Below, piece by piece: positions 32,829 through 43,879 of a DNA stretch of 64,000 bases. The position numbers were made by a program, and so were the translations under genes. Source of the stretch: Isoetes taiwanensis (lineage: Eukaryota > Streptophyta > Lycopodiopsida > Isoetales > Isoetaceae). Position 1 is the stretch's first letter. Every line of letters starts with the position of its first letter. Under the pieces are notes generated by a model. It did no database searches, had not been told where the DNA came from, and saw nothing but the letters and a program-made list of their open reading frames with translations. The stretch lies in NCBI GenBank assembly GCA_021234155.1, contig JAJEKV010000036.1, positions 10,119,426 through 10,183,425 of the forward strand. The letters run 5' to 3'.

Positions 32829-34570
32829 TGTGACATTCCAGGGAAATATACGCTATAAATACGTATATTTTTGGGTCCGTCACTATATAAGTATACTTTC
32901 GTAGCCTTGTATACCTTAAGAAGTGGCATAGGGTGCATATCTAAGTTAAGTATATAACTTAGATAACCTTAGGATAAGGCCCATTTCCACGTGGCCTTAT
33001 CCTATTGGGCAACCGCCACACGGCCATGTCCCATTGGAGCCACGTGGCAGCACATGTGGACCCTAATCTATATAGGCCTAAACCCTAACCCTAGACCTCT
33101 TTTCTTGGCTCCAACACTCTGGGAACCTTCTTCGCACTCGAAACTCCGTTTCGAGAGCAGTTTGCTGTGGCATAGCCTAGCGCAACAGCCCCCAGAGTGT
33201 GTGCATGATCTTGGAGCGAGGGCTACTTCGACCATCTCGAAGACCATGGAGACGCTAGGAGTAGGAGGGAGCTCTTCGGGAGCAGGTATTTGGATTAGTA
33301 TCCTTTATTAATCAACTGGAAGTTAGGACTCCAGATGAGTTAGTATTTCACGTCTCTAGTAGAGGCATCCTAGAACCCTTGTTCAACATCTTGAACCCTA
33401 ATCAAGGAACCCTTACTGTAAGTTAGATATATATGATTAGGTTAGATGTTATTCTAATGATTATCATGTTATGAAGTTATGTGATGATGGTTGATCATGT
33501 TTGCTCCTCTTGTATTGGGAAGGGGGGTAGAGACCTAGTAGCCATTACTTAGTAATGCTCCTAGTTAGACCCTTAGTTCCTATTATATGCGGCCTTGCAT
33601 AGGAACCCACCGGGCTACGGGGGCTATGATATGGCTCAGCACTACATAACGGGGCTAGAGGCGAGACAGAGGGAGGGTTCCTGCAGGGCACGGCTACTGG
33701 GGACCCCATAGCGAGCTAGGCTTATGGCCGGTCACTTCGAGTGGGCCGGGCATGGGTCCGACACCTCCTGGGGCAATGGTGTCGCCCTGCCTCTCAAGAG
33801 CTGCAGGTAACGGCCTGGCTCTTATTTTGGGGGGGTTAAGTCGGGGACGAATCGTATGTCGTCACGATTCTCTAGCCGTCCGTGGAACCTCTAGACCCTG
33901 GGAAGGGGAGATGCAACCCTTCCTGCCTCGACGGACCGGGGAGATACAACCTGGAGTAGTCTCGATGGGTGATACCATGAGATTGCGTATCCAGAAGGCT
34001 AGAGTCATGCCAGAGCCCGATCTAGCCCATCTGCAAAGTATGCACAGGAGGGGCGGATGGAGTGGTCAACCCTAGCCATTGTCTCAAGCCAGCCCTGCCA
34101 TTGTTATGATTCGGTTTGCTCTATCTTGAGGCCTAGCCGTCAGTCTACTTTCCCCAAGAGTCTGAGCCCGGGGTAGGAGCTCTCTTGTTTTATGGTATAT
34201 GTATCTCTATTGTAGCTATGGATATGAGGGTGTGCTACCTTTCAGGGTAGCGTGCTGTATTGTTATTGCTAGTACTGACATTGTATATGCTTCCGCTGAT
34301 ATAGGAGCCCATAGGGGAAGGGCGCGCAAGACACCTTCGTGTCCCCTTCCCGCACTAGGGGTACCCTGGAGTGCGGGATAGACAGAGGGCCCATGCAGTC
34401 GAAGGACCGGATGGGGGATTTTCTATCGAGTGTATGGCCGGGCGCTGTATATTTTGTAGGGAGCGTCACAAATCCAAGCATCGAGGGCCAGATATCAGCC
34501 ACGCAAGGAGGGGGACTGTATAAGAGACTCTACACTCTATCTCCATGATTAGACGGGGTTGAGTGTTACA
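32829..34570 (+). mobile_element. 3' LTR (1.74 kb) of a Ty3/gypsy-type retrotransposon
   Basis: It starts TGTGACA directly after a polypurine tract and ends TGTTACA at 34,570, giving TG...CA termini with a short imperfect inverted repeat. A promoter-like segment with TATATAAG occurs near the start. The part at 33,905-34,185 has a diverged relative at 14,390-14,670. No 5' LTR or pol lies in the window, so the copy is truncated or extends only through its 3' non-coding part. Open frames within it are not supported as genes. Confidence 0.75.
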
Positions 34571-35900
34571 AAAGAAGGTATTAACTTAATGTTAAAAAAT
34601 CGGGGTTAATTGATGTATTTGATGATTCTTAATGATGGAATCTATATTTTTGTGCTTTAACTTCTCTTGATTCGAATTGTATGATATTTAGAACAATCCA
34701 TGAAATACGAAGCATGAAAATATCATGCATAACCTAGTACCTGCATGTATAATTAAAATGCAAGCTCAACACAGAAGGCTGAAACACACATGTTGCAGCT
34801 GCAGACAGGGTAGCCCTTAAGCTCGAAATATCGCCAAAAGGCTATTTGTTTGGACATTTGCATTTTGTTTTCACTATTGTTGAGTAGGATCAATTAGGAG
34901 TGGTGCCAATAAAATATCGCCACCTTATCTACAAAATTTTCTCCCTCCACTCATAAGTTAGCCTACATCACTAAATGATGGATTTTTGGATTCGCCCCCA
35001 TGTGAATTTTATTCTTGGTAATTATTCTAAAATCGCCCCTTAACCCCCAAAAATCATGTAAAATTAATATGAATTCTATTCTTGGTGAGTTTCTTAGAAT
35101 TGCTGTTTACCTCCAAGGAAAAAAAAAGGAAAGGGAAAAAACCATGCATGTTATATGGATTTCATGATCCGGTTCCAACATCCAGGTATGCAATCCTGGA
35201 GTATTTTTGCTTTTGGTCTGTTGTTTATCCAAAATTAAAAAGATGACTGAAATCAAATCGGTTTGTGCTTGCCCACCATAATATGCAATCATGCCTCGGC
35301 TAAGTTTGTGTACTTGTTGTTGTTTAGCCCTTAGTGTGGAGCTATTGAAATTTACAATCATATGCCAATATCTGGTAACATGTATATTCATTACGTGAGC
35401 ATTACGTTACAACTGTATACGGACATGACAAATATATATTGTAGACCCAAATTTTACTTGAGAAAAAACTATATATTCCATCGCTTGATGGATGAAAGAT
35501 TCGCCAAGGTTGCTACAACTCAAATTGAAGCTCGAAACAAAATCGCCAACATAACTAATCGAAAAAAGCTAAGATTCGCCTCACATTCTAAATTACACCT
35601 ATAAAAATTTGGGCTTAAGGGCTACCCTGGCTGCAGACGATCATCTCATAATGACAATAGCTGCGTTACAATAAGCTTGTTGATATCATCATCATAAAGT
35701 TGATATAGACCAACTATATGAATATGCAAGTGAGGCTTCATTTATAATCTACAAAAGCAAAATACAGAGCATTTGATTTTTGCTAGACATTCTAGCTTAT
35801 TTGACTAGTCTATCGTCTTGACAAGCGTGCATGCATAAAGGATGATGAGATGACTTGAGTCCTAGCCAGTATAGGACTCCTAGCTCGTACTTATTATTAG
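34571..35900. other. AT-rich intergenic sequence without a recognisable gene
   Basis: Nothing coding is supportable. GGCTACCCT-like words near 34,810 and 35,620 appear in opposite orientation, possibly the ends of a small inverted element (about 34,808-35,630: GGGTAGCCCTTAAGC and GCTTAAGGGCTACCC). Confidence 0.35.
34810..35627. repeat. Possible small transposon bounded by inverted GGGTAGCCCTTAAGC
   Basis: GGGTAGCCCTTAAGC near 34,809 and its reverse complement GCTTAAGGGCTACCC near 35,612 form a 15-bp perfect inverted pair about 800 bases apart. CTGCAGACAGGGTAG precedes the left copy and CCTGGCTGCAGACG follows the right, so the outer flanks are also partly similar. The AT-rich interior, with repeated TTCGCC/GGCGAA words, has no gene. 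No target duplication was resolved. Confidence 0.5.
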
Positions 35901-36944
35901 CTAGCACCATTTTGAAAATTCCGTCTCATTGTCCCAAGATGGTATTATCTCAACACGAGCAGAATCACCTAAAACAGAACTATTAAAGGAGATGCTGCCA
36001 TAATTGTACTTCTTCGTCGCGAAGTACCAATGGAAATGCCCTGATATGAGGTATTTGACATTGGATAGAAATTTAACAAACCCTTCATCTTGTGCTGAAT
36101 TAGCCATCATTTGGTCAATAAAGCACATGGACTTATATTCTATTTCCTCTGCCATTTTCGATACTTTCTTTAGAGCCTCTGTAAGCCCAATGCCTTCCTT
36201 CAAAATTATGAATGAGGGTATATTCATGTAATCACCACTTGCTCTCTCTTTATAAGCACTAAAAAAGTCATTAACAAGACTTAATTGAAGGCCAATCATC
36301 TTAAAGAGTTCACGCATATCATCACTATGCCAAAGATCATCTTTGACTTGAACTTGCAACACATACTCTTCATGTGCCATGATGGCCAATCCAGCTCCCG
36401 TTCTGGTACGAAGCTCAATTAATTCACTTAGACTAGGTAGCCCATGCTGCTTTCGCCTCTTAATGTTGATTTCTTGGCATGCTGACTCGAAGAAGTCGTT
36501 CTAACCTTCAATTTGATGGTCAGGGGAAGAAGTATGGGAAAAAATGCACTTCCATGTATCAGAGAAAATTTGTAAACATTGAGCTTCTTTCCCACTTACA
36601 TTCCCATTAGGAGGTAAACCACCCACCATTATATATTTGTGCACATCCACAAACTTTTGAATATAGGTTTCATCAGAGCTGGAGGCGGCGATATCATCAA
36701 AATAGATACTCCACAGAACATACAACACAGTATGAAAAACTCTTTCTTCATCTCCATTGGGGTAGAAGCAACATTGAAGAGCAGGCACATCCATAGCTAC
36801 AACAGGTTTGGAAACTTCCTCGCCCAGTAAATGAATTAAGTAGTCATCAGTCTTCTTTCTGATATGCTCGTAACAAGGATGGCATTTTTTAGCAATAGCA
36901 CATGTAATCTGCAATGCTTCCTTAGCTTGCACTTGCATTGCCAT
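35901..36944 (-). pseudogene. Microbial-type terpene synthase-like gene with one premature stop
   Basis: A single minus-strand frame of 347 sense codons runs from Met 36,944 to the stop at 35,901, broken only by TAG at 36,501-36,503 (codon 148). Class I terpene synthase features are present. An aspartate-rich segment, YFDDIAASSSDE, has its DD at residues 83-84. The NSE metal-binding motif NDFFSAYKE (225-233) fits ND-x2-S-x2-KE exactly. PSLSELIELRTRTGAG is the usual helix between them, and the C-terminal WYFATKKYNYG stands where RY is common. Length and intronless form fit MTPSL proteins, which cyclise prenyl diphosphates to mono- or sesquiterpenes with Mg2+. There is no plastid transit peptide. 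The acidic motif lacks the third Asp at the classic spacing. The stop may be a recent null allele or a sequencing error, since no other damage is visible. Confidence 0.85.
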
Positions 36945-37034
36945 TGGTGATTCTTTTGCTTCGTCTCACGCTATGTGAAACGAACCAATGTAATAAAATC
37001 AGATAAACTATTCAGTTCCTACCTACATCAGTAT

Positions 37035-37205
37035 GATAAATCAGCACCTGTAGGTTGAGAGTTCATTTCTACTGGCCATCTGTAGATCTTGCAAAGCTAG
37101 ACTTTTAAAAATTGAAGCAGTACGATAAATCAGCATGTGGGTGGGGTTCAAGATCAAATGTAACTATTCAGGATGATAAATCAGCACGTAGGTGGGGTTC
37201 ACGTT
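37035..37205. repeat. Short diverged repeats upstream of the terpene synthase gene
   Basis: The phrase GATAAATCAGCA occurs three times (about 37,036, 37,115 and 37,162), the last two followed by GTGGGTGGGGTTCA or GTAGGTGGGGTTCA. They lie 90-260 bases upstream of the Met codon at 36,944, in the promoter position. Function is unknown. Confidence 0.6.
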
Positions 37206-37554
37206 ACAGTTACACGATAACAATCACATATAATGACATTTACATAATGACGTTAAAGCAAAAATGACGTTTACATAAAAACCACTTAATTGACATTCAA
37301 CCCTGACCTCCAATCCTATTGCGCCACGTGGCTCACGACATGTCTCACAGATCTTTGCGATGTTCATATGCAGTGCTATTCCGGCAATTTACCTCACGTT
37401 CCCCTCTTTTACCTGCATTCCGACACCTTTACCTCACATTCTATTGTTTTTACCTCACATTCCCACATTCCACTCTGTTTACTTGCATTTCTTGGAGCTG
37501 CGCTGAATGTCAATTTAGTGGTCTCCACGTTACAGGAGTGGCTCTTTACATGCC

Positions 37555-38262
37555 ATCCTGGCATGTCAACTGAGCTCCGTGCTTCGCGCGTCGCCCTGTT
37601 TCCATGCCAGGAATGGCATATAAAGAGCCATTCCTGTATACATAATGACAATCACATGGGGACCCAAACCAAGGTTCTGGCCAGAACAATCGAGGCCTAT
37701 ATTTTCGTTTGTCGTTTCTATTTTTCGATCGATCGTGTCTCAGATGGCATGTAAAAGCCATTCCTGTATACATAATGACAATCACATCGGGACCTAGCTG
37801 CGGTTCTGCCGTAACAATCAAGGCGCCTATTTTCGTTGTTGTTTCTATTTTTCGATGCGTCGCCCTGTATGGCATGTAAAAAGCCATTCCTGTATACATA
37901 ATGACAATCACATCGGGACCCACCAAGGTTCTGGCACAGAACAATCGAGGCTTTATTTTCGTTTTCGTTTCTATTTTTCGATGCGTCGCCCTGTTTCCAT
38001 GCCAGGAATGGAATGTAAAGAGCCATTCCTGTATACATAATGACAATCACATCGGGACCAGTTGCGGTTCTGCTGTAACAATCGAGGCGCCTATTTTCGT
38101 TTTCGTTTCTATTTTTCAATGCGTCGCCCTGTTTCCATGCCAGCAATGGCATGTAAAGAGCCATTCCTGTATACATAATGACACACATCGGGACCCAGCT
38201 GCGGTTGTGCTAATGTGCTGTAACAATGGAGGCGCCTATTTTCGTTTTCGTTTCTATTTTTG
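37555..38262. repeat. Tandem array of about 126-139-bp units, five copies
   Basis: The phrase GCCATTCCTGTATACATAAT recurs at about 37,628, 37,758, 37,884, 38,020 and 38,159. Each is followed by a GACAATCACATCGGGACC-like block, a GGTTCTG block, AACAATCGAGGC, TTTTCGTTTTCGTTTCTATT, and TCGCCCTGTTTCCATGCCAG. Unit lengths vary by internal deletions. The first, incomplete copy begins near 37,540. Non-coding; frames across it on both strands are artefacts of the repeat. Confidence 0.9.
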
Positions 38263-38309
38263 GATTCGTGCCACTTAATAAACGTTTCTATTAACTTTGT
38301 TCGTTTTCG

Positions 38310-38445
38310 TTTGTTTTTGGGTTGCCCCTAGGGGGGCAAACCCTCGTTTGTATGGGGTTGTGGCATATCCTGAGTATATGCTGGAATATACTCAGAATAT
38401 GTTGATGACTGCTCCAAACCGATTGTAGGCTGTAAACTCTCGGTG
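38310..38445 (+). repeat. Dispersed repeat shared with 62,315-62,435
   Basis: Both copies start with a hairpin-forming block, GGGTTGCCCCTAGGGGGGCA here and GGGTTGTCCCTAGGGGGGCA at 62,3xx. They continue with a TGGGGTT, GGCATAT/GGCATGT, TATGCT and GAATATG-TGA series, then ACTGCTCCAAA and GGCTGTAAACT. The same strand is used in both. A third hairpin of this type is at about 10,206-10,230. Probably the conserved terminus of a transposon family. Confidence 0.65.
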
Positions 38446-39730
38446 ATTTGCGTTCTAAATCGAGGATGGTCTAACCGGTTAACTAGCATGGCAGATAGAA
38501 GCTTGAATTTGATGAATAAGCTTGGATCATGCTGCTGTTCTATTCGGGACAATGGCAAGAATGGGCAAGAATGGGCATTCGGGACAAGGGCAAGAAAGGG
38601 CAAGGATGGACATTCGGGACAAGGGCAAGTCTACTGGGCCTTTTTTTCTTATAGAGGAATGGCTGGAGCAGATACAACCGTAACACCTTAAATTTTGTGC
38701 GTCTCTTGTTTTTGCTTTCTGTGGCGTATGACACACTTGGTTGCAATTTGTTCTTGCTTTCTGCAGATCGACTACAAGTCTCTGACCAATGAGTTCTTAA
38801 ACAGGTATAAAACTTTTACAAAAGATTAAGCGATTGTTACATGGACAGTATAATAGAATTTCCAATACATTATGGGGTCCCAAGAAACACACAGCAGCCA
38901 TTCATATCATTTCCTACATGCTATTCTTACCTACTTTTATGTCTGTATCTTCTTAATATTATAAGAAATGTGGGCGTAGCCTTTGCCTTCTGCGTCCATT
39001 TTATCCCCAAATGGTTGGCATTTGATGCCAAGTTTTGCAATTTTGCCTTCTGCGTCCATTTTATCTCCAAATGGTTGGTACTTGGTGCCAAGTTTTAGTA
39101 GTAGGATTTCTTCCAAATGTGGAAAGTGAAGAATTAAAATGATTCTGGACAACAAAAGGTATGAAAATTGTTTCTCCTCCTCTAACCCTGCCTGATAGCT
39201 CTGGTGACACAGCTGCATGTCTTGTGACAAGAAAACTGCAGATTCTGCCACAGAAACAATACGAATTCACCAATGCAGGAAATTTACTTTACCTTGCGCA
39301 AGTGCCTTTCTTTGGCATCTGACTGAAGGTAGATATATCATGCATCATATTTGTAAAATAGAATAGAATATATTTTAACGTCATCTAGACTCATGGAGCC
39401 CTATGATTTATGGTACATGGTGTGAGCACAGCTTCAAAAACCAGATTTTTGCATTGTAGTCAAAGAGTCAAGAAGAGGTGATGGAAAAAAATCTGCCCCT
39501 CTCAGTGTAAGTGGGAAAAAATCGCCTCCCTTTCCTCTGTATACCCTCTGTTGGAAATAATACAAGGGCCTATCAAATCATTTGAAAGTCTGGTGAAATC
39601 AAATCATACTTTTGACTCTGCTATTATGAAAATAAAGGATTATGCCAGCAGCAATATTGAACCTCAAACTACAAAATGCTCCTGATAATCTCATGAGGCT
39701 GAGGTAAGACTCAAAGAAGGGAATCCTTAC
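38446..39730. other. Intergenic; 56-bp tandem duplication at 38,981-39,098
   Basis: A unit containing TTTGCCTTCTGCGTCCATTT and AAATGGTTGG is present twice in tandem. At 38,548-38,632 GGGCAAG/GGGACAAGGGCAAG words repeat. No gene was recognised. Confidence 0.6.
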
Positions 39731-39739
39731 ACGGAGGCA

Positions 39740-40070
39740 TATATGACTGAAGCAAGAGACATGCTTTGAGTGCCAAAATCTTGGCCACATTGCCAAGGAG
39801 TGTAGAGTTCCTGCTCCTGTCGCTGCACTATGATTTGTTGCCTATCATTGAAGAACAAAGTCACATGGTCCAAGCCTTCTTCTATGCTACTGTCACTGAT
39901 CTTCCTGCAACAAATGTAGACCTCGCATGGCACTTAGATTCAAATAACACCAGCCATATAACTCCTTAAAAGAATTCTGCAAGGTAACCATTGCCACTTC
40001 CCTTAAACCAGGAAGTATGAAACTCCTCAAAGGTGTTTTACGTGATTCTAAGATTGCAGAAGAGCTCGTT
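39740..40070 (+). pseudogene. Ty1/copia gag-protease remnant
   Basis: A zinc knuckle CFECQNLGHIAKEC (C-x2-C-x4-H-x4-C) is encoded at about 39,752-39,795. Downstream, in another frame, DLAWHLDSNNTSHIT resembles the start of the copia protease (W-x-LDSGA-x2-H). The Gly-Ala of the active site is missing, so it is a dead fragment. No integrase or RT follows. Confidence 0.65.
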
Positions 40071-40980
40071 ATAAATCACAAGATGACGAATCTTTGAGTT
40101 CATGTTGGCTTTTTTTCTCGATAACCGCAAACCGTAAAGCCAATATCATGTGCTTCTCCCCTGGATCAAGATGTTCTCGGGGCCATATATGCCGAAGTCC
40201 GTGAAATCTCACATCCCTTTGGCATCATATAGTTAGTCCATATTGCCCGCAATTGCGTTCAACAACTTGTAACCTAAGGTTGCCCATATAGATATGTATT
40301 TATCTTGGCGAGGGGTGCTATAAGCGATAGTGAACAAAGATGCTTGGTGCATTCGCAATTGAGGCGCATATAGCAATTGCACATACAAGGAGTGAAACCA
40401 TTTGGAGCTTGCACTTTAGCTAAAGACCGATTCTCGATCCGGGGCTACAAATAAAAATAAGAAGCAATAGCTATCTCACATGATCTTGTTAGGCATCAAA
40501 GGATGAAACAAATAGATATTAAGTTCAGGTTGTCAAAGACTTCATCGAGCAAAGACCTAGCAATGTTCCACTTTGAAGAAATGGTTGCGTGCATGATAAT
40601 AAGGTACCGGGATGACAGAAGCTAAAAGGATTCTCTCCATCATTAGTCTGATTCCCCATTCACAAGAGTGAACTTCTTCTCCATTTGTTAAGAACTGTTA
40701 CAATGTATAAATTCACTTGTTATGAAATTTTCTGTAGGCATCTCAATCTATTTGTTTGCTTAAAATTGATCCTTTCTAAGATTATGAATAGTCACAGAGG
40801 TAAGCACTTGAATTGTGCACCTTCTTTCGTTGTACAAATCTGCATTTCTAAAATACAGTTTGCTGCTTTATGGTTATAATATTTTCAAAGCTTATTACCA
40901 TTAGGAAAGCAAAAGTTACCATGGCTAGCTCTGCCCAGCTTGTCCCAGTTGTTTATAAGGACTCCATGTCTTTGTGACAG
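40071..40980. other. Intergenic or intronic sequence upstream of the pseudouridine synthase exons
   Basis: I searched this stretch for the missing S4-domain and transit-peptide exons and did not find them. Confidence 0.35.
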
Positions 40981-42287
40981 ACTCCAGTTGACCCACTCAA
41001 GGACACAATTTATGTAGATGGGCATTTTCTTCCAAGGAAGCTGGCTCCAAAATTATATTTTACCGTCAATAAACCTAAAGGGTCTGTCTGTAACCATTTC
41101 TAGCACTCTGAAAGTTTATCAAAGTCTCCTTGCATTACAAGCAGAACTAATTTGTGGAATTGCAGATACATATGCACAAGCGCTGAGGATGGGACAAAAT
41201 CAGTTCTTACGCTTCTTGACAGTTTTTTCAAGACTTGGGTAGTCGGTGTTATTTTATTCTCGTTTGTGTTTCCATGTCTTTTAACTAGTATTTCCTTGTT
41301 AAACCTAATTACAGGCTCAGCAAAATCCAGAGATGCCTAGACCTAGACTTTTTACGGTTGGTCGATTAGACGTTGCTACATCTGAACTTATTTTAATTAC
41401 AAATAATGGTAAGATGTGTAAGAACATAAAGCTTTATTATTTAATTGCATAAATTGATCTTAACTTGGCAGGAGAATTTGGACATAAGGTTTCACATCCA
41501 TCTTCTGGAGTTACCAAGGAGTGAGTCCCAAATCCTTCAGAATATTTAATGTCTCTTCAAAATATTTGGCAGAGACAATTTTCAACACAGCATTGGATAG
41601 TCATCTGATAAAATTGCCAGGGCCTTGTACCAGGTATATTGCAACTGTAGATGAGAAGGTTAGTAAATGGCAACTACAGGCTATTATTGGTGGAACAAAA
41701 GTGGATGGTGTTTTGTGTATTCCCAAGGAAGTTGAACTCCTTGCTGGGAAAACAACACGGCGTTTACGTATTGTGGTAAATATTCAAGATTGTCCCATTT
41801 AACTCAATTTACAATTAATGTCCTTGCATTTTGCTAATTGCAATTAGAATATGCAGGTCAGTGATGGACACAAGTACGAAGTTCGGCACCTTGTAGAGAA
41901 TGCTAGGCTGGAGGTGCCTTTTGCATTTGTAGATATTCGAGAGTGGATTTAGATGCCATTGCTTGCTGGTGGTAAAGTTGGAAAAATGTTTTGCAGGTCC
42001 AAGGCCTTAAGAGAGTAAGGATTGGTGGCTTACGATTGTCTCTCAAATTAAGGTAGAAACGACTCAAATGATACTGGTATATTACATTGTGTGTATTTGC
42101 TGATTATATTATACATGGTTTCACAAAGTAGATTTCTCGTTTACATTCTTATGTCAGACATGGATGTTTTGGCATTCATGCCTATAATGTGTAGAAATAA
42201 GGTTGAACTGCATAATTCTTTCGCTGCAGCATTGGAAAATATCAGCAGTTGAATGACATTCAAGCAAAAAAGATACTGGAGGGCTAG
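40981..42287 (+). CDS. SVR1: RsuA-family pseudouridine synthase, SVR1-like (3' eight exons)
   Basis: This family isomerises uridine to pseudouridine in rRNA; Arabidopsis SVR1 acts in chloroplast rRNA processing. Eight exons with GT-AG introns keep phase throughout: 40,981-41,081; 41,166-41,238; 41,315-41,408; 41,472-41,520; 41,634-41,775; 41,857-41,913; 41,997-42,052; 42,230-42,287 (TAG stop). Landmarks in order are DTIYVDGHFLPRKLAPKLYF, NKPKG, RPRLFTVGRLDVATS (catalytic Asp in GRLD), HPSSGVTKEYIATV, RLRIVVSDGHKYEVRHLVEN and GLKRVRIGGLRLSLK. Substitutions are mild and no stop interrupts the exons, so it may be functional. The N-terminal transit peptide and S4 RNA-binding domain are not visible within 3 kb upstream. 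They may lie beyond a long intron or have been lost. A copia fragment precedes it. Confidence 0.88.
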
Positions 42288-43240
42288 AGGATGGCCGGGT
42301 CAAGATTAAGAATCTCCACTGCTTCTTGCTCAGCTAGCTTTGCATTTCCATGGACTCTGCAGGCAGCAAGGAATGCCCTTCAAACTACAATTGGCAGGGC
42401 TTTGTATCTATGATGTTTTCACTCCAAGCATTGAGTCAAAGTGGAAACGACAGATGTCCACTAGACCCTCATGGTTTATAAGCTATCTAGTTATATGCCA
42501 TATGTAGTGCAGATGTTTTGCTTCGTGTGGCTATCTCAAATGTAGTGCAAGGAAAGAAAGCAGAAAGGTCTGACATATGTTGTATTGCTCACATCATTCA
42601 AGTTCTGCAGCACAAAGTTATGTACTGACTTTATGTTTTCCCAACTATATAAGGTAATCACATTAACAAAGGCATCTCCACATGCAAACATGTGGCTAGA
42701 ATGATAAACTAATTCCTTAACCTGGAAATGAAATGACAAATCAGTGGAATCTCTCTCTCATGTAGCAAATTTTATTGAAGCCATCTGTGGAGTAATGCAA
42801 TAATCAGTGCTATATTTTGCTCTTAAATGGTCCAAAATGACGCGATGTTTTTAATTGTTCTTTGTTCTTGTATGGGAGAAGCTGTCTAAGTGTGACCATG
42901 TCTAAGTGTGACCATTATGGACCTGTAACCATATTCTGTTTTCCGGAGCTTCATGCTACATTATCTTTAAGAAATAAGATTTTAGAGTGGTAGTGTGCAT
43001 TCCTGAATATCGTAAAAGTATGGGAGGATGGACATTTTTAAATGCTGATAAATGACATGCTTCTGCGCTTACAGGATGTGCACACCTCGTAATTTTATAT
43101 ATCCTTCTGTTGCTAAAATAGGGTTTTCTAGTTGGACTTGGGAGTAGATTAGCTTCAAAAACTCAGGTGAAGCTATGGCAAAAGGTTTCCCAAAAATTCA
43201 AACGTTTCTCTAGCTTTTGAGTTTCAATTAAATCGTAGCA
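42288..43240. other. 3' flank of the pseudouridine synthase gene; no further gene seen
   Basis: Low-complexity AT-rich sequence. CTAAGTGTGACCAT is duplicated at about 42,889 and 42,902. There is no other supported feature. Confidence 0.4.
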
Positions 43241-43246
43241 TCCATT

Positions 43247-43600
43247 ACACAAACCATTACATTACATCCATTAAAATTAAATTCCCCCTTAAACCCCCTT
43301 TTGTTTGGGTGCATATTCACACGGGGGGTGACTCCGGGCAACGAGAGCTGTTGGATAGGCATATTCACCCCTTATTCTTTAATCTACACCGTACACAAAA
43401 TTCCTCGTTTGTGGGGTATGTATGTATAGAAATTATGATACTGTATAACAAGATTTGTAAAATACTATAAGATTTCAGGCAATATACTATATGATGTTGA
43501 GTACATGCAAAACATAATTAAAAGGGCTCTCGCTGCCCTACATCACCCCCCGTGTGAATATGTAGCAAAATAACAGGGGGTTCCAGGGGGATTTGATATA
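43247..43600 (+). repeat. Foldback-family repeat copy A
   Basis: It begins with a 73-bp arm (43,247-43,319, ACACAAACCATTACATTACA onward). That arm is an exact reverse complement of 46,798-46,870. The family core follows: CATATTCACACGGGGGGTGA, CTGTTGGATAGGCATATTCA, a roughly 180-bp AT-rich middle, and GGCTCTCGCTGCCCTACATC as the inverted counterpart. It ends with the TATGTAGCAAAATAACAGGG module. Non-coding. Confidence 0.75.
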
Positions 43601-43694
43601 GATATAATCCTTGAAACCATAGACCATATCCCTAAAACAATTCAATGGGTTATTATAAAAAAAAACATAGATTTAAGATAAAAAATATTCACAT

Positions 43695-43765
43695 TAGCTC
43701 ACTGGTTAGATTGGTTAAAGTAGTCTTATTAGGATATTGAGTTATTTTGGTAGAGGTTCGAATCC
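43695..43765 (+). other. tRNA-like RNA polymerase III box A and box B pair (possible SINE head)
   Basis: TAGCTCACTGG at 43,695-43,705 resembles box A, and GGTTCGAATCC at 43,755-43,765 matches box B. The spacing of about 50 bases is a little long for a tRNA, and no acceptor stem or CCA-proximal complementarity is evident. It is more likely a tRNA-derived SINE head than a functional tRNA gene. Confidence 0.4.
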
Positions 43766-43879
43766 CCGTATTTCATATTCTAAAAGCTTAAGCGAAATCG
43801 TATAGAGGCTCTATATACCATCAAAACCTTAGGCAAACTCGTATTTGACATCTTAAAATCATAGGCGTCCCCAATCATA

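Noticed and set aside
33752-34075. Open frame within the 32.8-kb LTR as a gene
   Set aside because: It lies inside an LTR, has no recognisable domain, and the related fragment at 14.4 kb does not preserve the frame.
36501-36503. An intron hiding the stop codon in the terpene synthase gene
   Set aside because: The frame is continuous and homologous on both sides of the stop, leaving no room for an intron without losing conserved sequence.
37546-38278. Long open frames across the 37.5-38.3 kb region on both strands
   Set aside because: They arise from the tandem array. The same peptide blocks recur in different frames with no protein family match.
43695-43765. Functional tRNA gene
   Set aside because: The box spacing is too long and no acceptor-stem complementarity is visible.
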